Source: Streptomyces violaceorubidus
GTDB taxonomy: Bacteria; Actinomycetota; Actinomycetes; Streptomycetales; Streptomycetaceae
Length of the DNA: 64,000 nt
Direction: 5' to 3'
Assembly: GCF_000717995.1 (NCBI RefSeq)
Contig: NZ_JODM01000036.1
Coordinates: 1-64,000, forward strand
The translations under genes and the position numbers were made by a program. A model generated the notes under the pieces. It was not told where the DNA came from. It made no database searches and saw nothing but the letters and a program-made list of their open reading frames with translations. Shown here piece by piece: positions 57,969 through 64,000 of this stretch (its first letter is position 1; each line of letters starts with the position of its first letter).

Positions 57969-58205
57969 ATGACCTACGTGAATCCTGATCCCGAACCCCG
58001 GCTCAGCACCGGCCTGGAGCCCGGCGGCGGGGTGCCGCCCGGGGAGACCCCGCCGGCGGAGAGCAGCATGCCCGAGGCAGGCCCCCAGGACCTGCTCAGC
58101 AATCCGGCCAAGGGCTGGAGCAAGGGGCCGATGGCCCTGATCCTCGCCGTCGTGCTGATCTTCGCGGTGGGTCTGCTGGGCTACGCCCTGGCCCTGATCT
58201 ACTGA
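57969..58205 (+). CDS. DUF6480 family membrane-anchored protein
   Basis: A 78-aa protein with the DUF6480 pattern: a Pro/Gly-rich soluble part (LEPGGGVPPGETPPAESS) followed by one hydrophobic helix at about residues 54-76 with two positively charged residues before it. ATG 57969 is near the fadD divergent promoter. Streptomycetes carry several such genes and none has a known role. It is convergent with the YbdK-type gene after only four bases. Confidence 0.75.
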   Translation: MTYVNPDPEPRLSTGLEPGGGVPPGETPPAESSMPEAGPQDLLSNPAKGWSKGPMALILAVVLIFAVGLLGYALALIY

Positions 58206-58209
58206 CCGC

Positions 58210-59301
58210 TCAGGTCGCCTGGGTACGGCGCACGCACGCGGCGACGACCTCCCGCAGGCTGCCCGTGCGCTCCAGCAGCTCGCGCTGCACCCGGGCGCCG
58301 TTGCCGTGCCGCAGCAACGCGTCGACACCCTCGCGCACCCGCTCCAGGTCGCCCGCGGCCGCGAGGGCCTCCCCGGTGTGCTCGATCAGGGCCCGTACGA
58401 CCCTCTCGGCCGGCATCCGTCGCATCGTCTCGGGGAGCAGCAACTCCTCGGTCAGCCCCGAGCGGGCGGCCCGCCAGGCCGCGAGGCGGAGCATGCTCAC
58501 GCTGTCGCCGGCCGGTTCCGCGCCCCGGCGCCACTCCCGGGCGGCCGTGTCGACCAGCGCGCGGGCGAGCGCGGCCAGGACGACGGCCGTCGAGGCGTCC
58601 AGGCAGACGTCGGCGACCCGGAACTCGACCGTGGGGTACCGCGGGGAGAGCCGGACGTCGAAGTAGACCATCCCGTCGTCCAGGATCGTCCCGGTGGCGA
58701 CCATGTCCGCGACCCGGCGGTGGTAGCGCTCCGCCGAGCCGAACAGCTCCGTGGGACCGGCGGACGGCCAGCGCTGCCAGACCCGGCTGCGGTAGCTGCT
58801 GTAGGAGGAGTCCCGGCCCTGCCAGAACGGCGAGTTCGCGCTCAGCGCGGCCAGCACCGGCAGCCAGGGCCGCACCCGGTCGATCACCGCGACGCCCTCC
58901 TCGTCGGAGTCGACCGAGACGTGCACGTGGCAGCCGAGGACCAGTTGCTCGTGGACCACCACGCCGTACTGCTCGGCCATCCACTCGTAGCGCCGGTTCA
59001 CGCCGATGGCGGGCGTCACCGGCAGCGGGGAGGTGGCGAGCGCGGCCACGGCACACCCGATCCCCCCGGCATGCCGCCCGGCCTCGCCGCGGCAGCGGAC
59101 GATCTCCGCGTGCAGCCGCTCCATGTCCGCCTGCGGATGCGTGGCGAACTCGAGCATCTGCTCGTGCAGCTCCTTCTCGAAGACGTCCTGACCGGAATCG
59201 TCCTGGAAGGCCCGGGCGAGCACGGCGGCGGACAGCGCCCGCGGCTCACCGGTCGCGGGATCGACCAGGAGGAGTTCCTCCTCCACTCCGACGGTGCGCA
59301 C
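58210..59301 (-). CDS. YbdK-type carboxylate-amine ligase (glutamate-cysteine ligase family 2)
   Basis: A 363-aa ligase of the GCS2 family. The N-terminus VGVEEELLLVDP and the LGCHVHVSVDSDEE region match the YbdK group, which makes gamma-glutamyl or related amide bonds. YbdK has weak glutamate-cysteine ligase activity in vitro, so the true substrate is open. Actinobacteria use mycothiol rather than glutathione. GTG 59301 starts at the conserved VGVEEE box with AAAGG upstream; an earlier start at 59397 would add an unusual Arg/His-rich leader. It lies 71 bases after glgB on the same strand and may be cotranscribed. Confidence 0.82.
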   Translation of the reverse strand: MRTVGVEEELLLVDPATGEPRALSAAVLARAFQDDSGQDVFEKELHEQMLEFATHPQADMERLHAEIVRCRGEAGRHAGGIGCAVAALATSPLPVTPAIGVNRRYEWMAEQYGVVVHEQLVLGCHVHVSVDSDEEGVAVIDRVRPWLPVLAALSANSPFWQGRDSSYSSYRSRVWQRWPSAGPTELFGSAERYHRRVADMVATGTILDDGMVYFDVRLSPRYPTVEFRVADVCLDASTAVVLAALARALVDTAAREWRRGAEPAGDSVSMLRLAAWRAARSGLTEELLLPETMRRMPAERVVRALIEHTGEALAAAGDLERVREGVDALLRHGNGARVQRELLERTGSLREVVAACVRRTQAT

Positions 59302-59372
59302 GTGGTGCCGCCTTTCTGTGGGCCGGTGCCACGACCGACTGCCCCGAACAGCCGGTCGGACACCTGGTCGGC

Positions 59373-61598
59373 TCACAGGGCGTACGGCATCAGCCACACC
59401 GTCGCCAGCGGGGGCAGCGTGATCCGGATGCTCCCGTCCTCCGGCTTCACCGGGTCCGCGTTGCCCACGCCGCTGCCGCCGTACTCCTCGGCGTCGGTGT
59501 TGAGCACCTCCTGCCAGGCGGCGGCCTCGTCACCGACGGCGAGCCCGTACTCGTGCCGTACGACCGGCGAGAAGTTCGACACCGCCAGCAGCGGGGCGCC
59601 GTCCGCGCCGTACCGCAGGAAGGCGAAGACGTTGTCCTCGGCCGCGTCGACCGCGACCCACCGGAAGCCCGCCGGGTCGGTGTCGCGCTGCCACAGCGCC
59701 GGAGTGCGCGCGTAACGGGTGTTGAGCTCCCGGACCAGGTCCCGCACCCCGCGGTGGTCGCCCGCCGAGTGGTAGCCCTCGTCCAGGAGCCACCACTCGG
59801 GCCCCGACTTCTCCGACCACTCCGCGCCCTGCGCGAACTCCTGCCCCATGAAGAGCAGCTGCTTGCCCGGGTGCGCCCACATGAAGCCCAGGTAGGCGCG
59901 CAGGTTCGCACGCCGCTGCCACCAGTCGCCCGGCATCTTCGACACCAGCGCCTGCTTGCCGTGCACCACCTCGTCGTGGGAGATCGGCAGCACGTAGTTC
60001 TCGCTGTACGCGTACACCATCGAGAACGTCATCTCGTGGTGGTGGTACTTGCGGTGCACCGGCTCGTGGGCGACGTACTCCAGCGAGTCGTGCATCCAGC
60101 CCATGTTCCACTTCAGGCCGAAGCCGAGGCCGCCGGTGTCGGTCGGCCGGGTCACCCCGCCCCACGCGGTCGACTCCTCGGCGATGGTGACCACGCCGGG
60201 GCAGCGCCGGTAGACGGTGGCGTTCATCTCCTGGAGGAAGGCCATGGCCGCCAGGTCCTCCCGGCCGCCGTACTGGTTGGGCTCCCACTGGCCGGAGTCG
60301 CGCGAGTAGTCCAGGTACAGCATCGAGGCGACGGCGTCCACGCGCAGCCCGTCGATGTGGAACTCCTCGCACCAGTACACGGCGTTGGCCACCAGGAAGT
60401 TGCGCACCTCGGTCCGCGCGAAGTCGAAGGTGTACGTGCCCCAGTCCGGGTGCTCCGCGCGCCGGGAGTCCCCGGGCTCGTACAGCGGGTCGCCGTCGAA
60501 GCGGCCCAGTGCCCAGTCGTCCTTCGGGAAGTGCGCCGGCACCCAGTCCATGATCACGCCGATCCCGGCCCGGTGCAGCGCGTCGACCAGGTACCGGAAG
60601 TCGTCGGGCGAGCCGAGGCGCGCGGTCGGCGCGTAGAAGCCGGTGACCTGGTAGCCCCAGGACGGCCCGTAGGGGTGCTCGGCGACCGGCATCAGTTCGA
60701 CGTGGGTGAAGCCCAGGTCCTTCACGTACGCGGGCAGTTCCTCGGCCAGCTCGCGGTAGGTCAGGCCGGGCCGCCAGGACGGCAGGTGCACCTCGTACAC
60801 CGAGAACGGCGCCTCGTGCACGGGAGTGCCGGCCCGGGTCCGCATCCATCGCGCGTCGCCCCACTCGTAGTGCGAGGCGGTCACCACGGACGCGGTGTTC
60901 GGCGGCTCCTCGGCCGCGCGGGCCATCGGGTCGGCCTTGAGGAACCGGTGCCCGTAGCGGGAGTGGATCTCGAACTTGTACCGGGTGCCCTCGCCGACGC
61001 CCGGCAGGAACAGCTCCCACACCCCGGACGAACCCAGCGAACGCATGGGGAACGCCGTGCCGTCCCAGTGCGTGAAGTCGGTGGCGACCCGCACGCCCTG
61101 GGCGTTCGGCGCCCACACCGTGAACCGGGTGCCGGCGACGCCCTCGTGCGTCATCGGCTCGGCGCCGAGCGCCCGCCACAGCTGTTCGTGCCGGCCCTCA
61201 CCGATCAGGTGCAGGTCCAGCTCGCCGAGGGCGGGCAGAAAGCGGTACGGGTCGTGCGTCTGTCGGGCCTCCCCGTCCTCGTACGCCACCGCCAGGGTGT
61301 ACGCCGGGATCCCGGTCAGCGGCAGGACGCCGGAGAACAGGCCGTCCTCCTCCGAGGCGAGGGCGTGGCACTCGCCGTCGACGACCACACCCACCTCGCG
61401 GGCGAAGGGGCGCAGCGCCCGGAAGACGACACCGCCGGGCACCGGGTGGGCGCCCAGCAGGGCGTGCGGGTCGTGGTGGGCGCCCGCCAGCAGGCGCCCC
61501 CGGTCGTGGGGGTCCAGGGGCGGCGCGGTCGCGCACGCGCCGGGCGCGGGCGCCACGGGGCCGGACGGCTCGGGGATCGAGGTGTCGCGGAGGGCCAC
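59373..61598 (-). CDS. glgB: 1,4-alpha-glucan branching enzyme
   Basis: A 741-aa GH13 branching enzyme. It has an N-terminal domain, a CBM48 domain (about residues 150-240), and a catalytic barrel with the nucleophile Asp in [12 protein letters not shown], the acid/base Glu in [10 protein letters not shown], and the third Asp in [10 protein letters not shown]. It transfers alpha-1,4 chains to O-6 positions, making branched alpha-glucan. It ends the treS-mak-glgB operon, starting three bases after the mak stop. In S. coelicolor a second copy (glgBII) of this gene acts in the sporulation-phase glycogen pathway. Confidence 0.93.
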   Translation of the reverse strand: MALRDTSIPEPSGPVAPAPGACATAPPLDPHDRGRLLAGAHHDPHALLGAHPVPGGVVFRALRPFAREVGVVVDGECHALASEEDGLFSGVLPLTGIPAYTLAVAYEDGEARQTHDPYRFLPALGELDLHLIGEGRHEQLWRALGAEPMTHEGVAGTRFTVWAPNAQGVRVATDFTHWDGTAFPMRSLGSSGVWELFLPGVGEGTRYKFEIHSRYGHRFLKADPMARAAEEPPNTASVVTASHYEWGDARWMRTRAGTPVHEAPFSVYEVHLPSWRPGLTYRELAEELPAYVKDLGFTHVELMPVAEHPYGPSWGYQVTGFYAPTARLGSPDDFRYLVDALHRAGIGVIMDWVPAHFPKDDWALGRFDGDPLYEPGDSRRAEHPDWGTYTFDFARTEVRNFLVANAVYWCEEFHIDGLRVDAVASMLYLDYSRDSGQWEPNQYGGREDLAAMAFLQEMNATVYRRCPGVVTIAEESTAWGGVTRPTDTGGLGFGLKWNMGWMHDSLEYVAHEPVHRKYHHHEMTFSMVYAYSENYVLPISHDEVVHGKQALVSKMPGDWWQRRANLRAYLGFMWAHPGKQLLFMGQEFAQGAEWSEKSGPEWWLLDEGYHSAGDHRGVRDLVRELNTRYARTPALWQRDTDPAGFRWVAVDAAEDNVFAFLRYGADGAPLLAVSNFSPVVRHEYGLAVGDEAAAWQEVLNTDAEEYGGSGVGNADPVKPEDGSIRITLPPLATVWLMPYAL

Positions 61599-61601
61599 GG
61601 G

Positions 61602-62963
61602 TCAGTCTCCTCTCACGGCGAGTCGTTCGATCGCCGCCATGGGTACGGGAAGCCAGTCGGGGCGGTGCCGGGCCTCGTACAGCACCTCGTACACGGCACG
61701 GTCGGTCTCGTAGGCGCGCAGCAGGCCGTGCTTCTTGCGGGGGTCCCATCCGGCGCGGGCGGCGTAGCCCGCGCAGAACGCCTCACGGCAGCGGCGCGCC
61801 CACTCCGGGCGCCACGGGCGGCGCTGGCGGGCGGCGTAGTCGAAGGAGCGCAGCATGCCCGCGATGTCGCGGACGGGGGAGTGGGCGCTGCGCCGCTCGG
61901 CCAGCGGGCGGGAGGGTTCGCCCTCGAAGTCGATGACGAACCAGTCCCGGCCGGCCCGCAGCACCTGACCCAGGTGGAGGTCGCCGTGGATGCGCTGGGC
62001 GGGCGGCCCCGAGTCGCAGGTCGACAGCGCCGCGAACGCCGCCCTGAGGCCCGGGACGAACGGCTGCAACGCCGGTACGCAGTGTGCCGCCGCGGTCAGC
62101 CGCTCGGTCATCGCCGCCGCCGTGCGGCCGTTCTCGCCGGGCGCGCCGACCGGGAAGGCGGAGGCCAGGGCGAGGTGCACGTCGCCCATCGCCTGCCCCA
62201 GTTCGTGGGCCTGCGCCGTGAACTCGTCCCCGGCGGCGAGCGCGTTCAGGGAGAGGGTCCAGCCGTCGGAGGCGCCGTGCAGGAAGGGCTGGAGCACGCC
62301 GAGCGTCGCCTGGTACGGATGGGTCGTGCGCATCCACGCCACCGGCGCGGGGACCCGCCCGCAGCCCTGGCGGGCCAGCGCGTCGGGCACCTCCAGGTCG
62401 GGGTTGACTCCCGGCTGGATGCGGCGGAACAGCTTCAGGATGAACTCGTCGCCGTAGATGAGCGAGGAGTTGGACTGCTCGGCGTCCAGCAGCCGCGGCG
62501 CGAGATCGCCGGGCACCGGCCGCGCGGGGTCGGCCTCGAAGCGCAGGGGGCCCGCCTTGCCCGGGTGCCGGAGCCGTTCGAGGAGCAGCTGCGCGGTCCG
62601 GGGGTCGTGCAGCGCGTCGTAGACCGTGCGACCCGCCAGCGGCCCGTCCTGCACCTGTCCGATGATGGCCCGGCCCAGCCGCGGAGAGGGCTGCTCGCGC
62701 ACGCCGAGCAGCAGCTGGTAGCAGTCCCCGGCCGGGGGAGCACCGCCCGGGGAGGGCACGGAACCCTGCCCGGCGTGCACCAGGAGGTGCAGACAGCCGG
62801 GGAACAGCTCGGTCATCGACAGCAGACCCAGCTCGGCCACGGGCCGGTCCTTGCCCGCGAACCAGCGCTGGCGCGGCAGCCACTGGCGCAGCAACTCGCC
62901 GAGCGACGCCATCGGCTCGGCGAGCTGCCCGCGTCTCGTGCGCAGGGGTGCGGTCTTCGGCAT
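61602..62963 (-). CDS. mak: Maltokinase
   Basis: A 453-aa maltokinase (Pep2/Mak) that makes maltose-1-phosphate from maltose and ATP. It has the aminoglycoside-kinase-like fold, with RWFAGKDRPV in the N-terminal cap, HGDLHLGQVL (catalytic loop, about residue 326-335) and VIDFEGEPSRP providing the metal-binding Asp. The ATG at 62963 is 28 bases from the treS stop. In the GlgE pathway TreS, Mak and GlgE convert trehalose to linear alpha-glucan, which GlgB branches; the glgE gene is presumably to the right of this window. Confidence 0.9.
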   Translation of the reverse strand: MPKTAPLRTRRGQLAEPMASLGELLRQWLPRQRWFAGKDRPVAELGLLSMTELFPGCLHLLVHAGQGSVPSPGGAPPAGDCYQLLLGVREQPSPRLGRAIIGQVQDGPLAGRTVYDALHDPRTAQLLLERLRHPGKAGPLRFEADPARPVPGDLAPRLLDAEQSNSSLIYGDEFILKLFRRIQPGVNPDLEVPDALARQGCGRVPAPVAWMRTTHPYQATLGVLQPFLHGASDGWTLSLNALAAGDEFTAQAHELGQAMGDVHLALASAFPVGAPGENGRTAAAMTERLTAAAHCVPALQPFVPGLRAAFAALSTCDSGPPAQRIHGDLHLGQVLRAGRDWFVIDFEGEPSRPLAERRSAHSPVRDIAGMLRSFDYAARQRRPWRPEWARRCREAFCAGYAARAGWDPRKKHGLLRAYETDRAVYEVLYEARHRPDWLPVPMAAIERLAVRGD

Positions 62964-62991
62964 GGTGACGCGTCCTTTCCTCGGCCCACGC

Positions 62992-64000
62992 TCAAGCGCG
63001 GCGGCCGATGCGGGATGCGACTCGGGTGAGCCGGAACCAGTAGAAGCCGTGGCCCCCGAGGGTCAGCAGGTACGGCAGTTCACCGATGGCGGGGAAGCGG
63101 ACCCCGCCGAACAGCTCGACCGGATGGCGTCCGGCGAACTCGCGCAGGTCCAGCTCGGTGGGCTGGGCGAACCGCGCGAAGTTGTTCACGCACAGCACCA
63201 GGTCGTCCTCGTACTCCCGCAGGAAGGCGAGGACGGCGGGGTTGGAGGAGGGCAGCTCGGTGTAGGTGCCCAGGCCGAAGGCGGGGTTCTGCTTGCGGAT
63301 CTCGATCATGCGGCGGGTCCAGTGCAGCAGCGAGGACGGCGAGGCCATGGACGCCTCGACGTTCGTCACCTGGTAGCCGTAGACCGGGTCCATGATCGTG
63401 GGCAGGTAGAGGCGGCCGGGGTCGCAGGTCGGGCGTACTCCGCGTACATGTAGTCGCGTTCCTCGTCGGTGACCATCTCCAGGGTCAGCTCGTCGTGGTT
63501 GCGCAGGAAGATGCCCCACTGGCAGCCGGAGGGGATCGCGGGGGTCTTGGCGAGGATTTCCGAGACCGGGTAGCGGGACTCCCTTCTGACCGCCATGAAG
63601 ATGCGCGGCATGACGGGGAAGTGGAACGCCATGTGGCACTCGTCGCCGCCGGTGGAGTAGTCGCCGAAGTAGTCGACGACGTCCTCCGGCCACTGGTTGG
63701 CCTCCGCCAGCAGCACGGTGTCCGGGTACTGCGCGTCGATCTCCCGGCGGACCCGCTTCAGGAAGGCGTGACTGGCGGGCAGGTTCTCGCAGTTGGTGCC
63801 CTCTTCGGCGTACAGATAGGGCACGGCGTCCAGACGGTAGCCGTCGACCCCCAGGTCCAGCCAGAACTTCAGGGCGGCCAGCATCTCCTCCTGGACGGCC
63901 GGGTTCTCGTAGTTGAGGTCCGGCTGGTGGGAGAAGAAGCGGTGCCAGTAGTACTGGCCGCGCACCGGGTCGTAGGTCCAGTTGGAGGCCTCGGTGTCGA
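62992..64000 (-). pseudogene. treS: Trehalose synthase, partial, with internal deletion and frameshift
   Basis: The 3' part of a GH13 trehalose/maltose isomerase; the 5' end is beyond the window. Catalytic segments are present: [22 protein letters not shown] and [12 protein letters not shown]. At 63427-63434 the frame breaks. Reading in from the right gives YMYAEYA and then off-frame residues, while the downstream frame resumes at [10 protein letters not shown]. From memory of other TreS proteins about 75 to 80 residues are missing, including the last barrel strand with YYGDEIG. The stop is at 62992. The product is probably inactive unless the deletion is a sequencing or assembly error. Confidence 0.8.

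Overview
The window reads as part of a Streptomyces chromosome. GC is very high with strong third-position bias, GTG starts are common, genes are closely packed on both strands, and several families are Streptomyces-specific: an SsgA-like protein, a streptophobe membrane protein, a PopR/ClpP3/ClpP4 locus, two SigB-type sigma factors and many RsbW-like ATPases. From memory, gene order follows the S. coelicolor right arm from about SCO7272 to SCO7334 (sigL, popR, clpP4, clpP3, ssgC, sigM, arsI, glgBII). No sequence comparison was run. I see no tRNA, rRNA, CRISPR, insertion sequence, prophage or biosynthetic gene cluster.

Layout. 0.4-5 kb: a small hypothetical protein, a streptophobe membrane protein, two PRC-barrel proteins, an RsbW-like ATPase and a SigL-like sigma factor. 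5-7 kb: popR convergent with clpP3-clpP4, with a double palindromic operator upstream of clpP3. 7-16.5 kb: metabolic and stress genes (two VOC proteins, RNase HI, a flavin monooxygenase, an aldo/keto reductase, DUF6328, ssgC, an F420 oxidoreductase, a PLP dehydratase, AIM24 and a TerD/CAP mini-protein). 16.5-24.5 kb: a large LuxR regulator, a coupled redox-signalling operon (receiver-flavoreductase, cNMP-domain kinase, UBP zinc finger) and a universal stress protein. 24.5-35.6 kb: DUF4032, an MBL hydrolase, AlkB, TetR plus dehydrogenase, WhiB, LysR/LysE, an MFS transporter, a lone cNMP domain and a PLP decarboxylase. 35.8-42.9 kb: an RsbW-like ATPase, a SigM-like sigma factor, DUF5133, DUF1206, FUSC and NDH-2.

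43-56 kb is a dense partner-switching island on the minus strand: a multi-HAMP hybrid kinase, an ANTAR/GAF/PAS/PP2C phosphatase, ArsI, and a fully overlapping rsbR-rsbS-rsbT-rsbT/X-phosphatase operon (a stressosome module). Two more ATPases flank it. SigB-type promoter matches (GNNT-N14/15-GGGTAY, one ending in A) lie before the ATPase at 3.4 kb, sigL, ssgC, arsI and the ATPase at 54.9 kb, suggesting that the island, the sigma factors and ssgC form one stress and development circuit.

56-64 kb holds a fatty-acyl-CoA ligase, DUF6480, a YbdK-type ligase and the treS-mak-glgB trehalose-to-alpha-glucan operon. Two genes look broken. The multi-HAMP kinase has two shortened repeat units and a frameshift. 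treS, which also runs off the right edge, has an internal deletion with a frameshift. Both could be real lesions or assembly errors.
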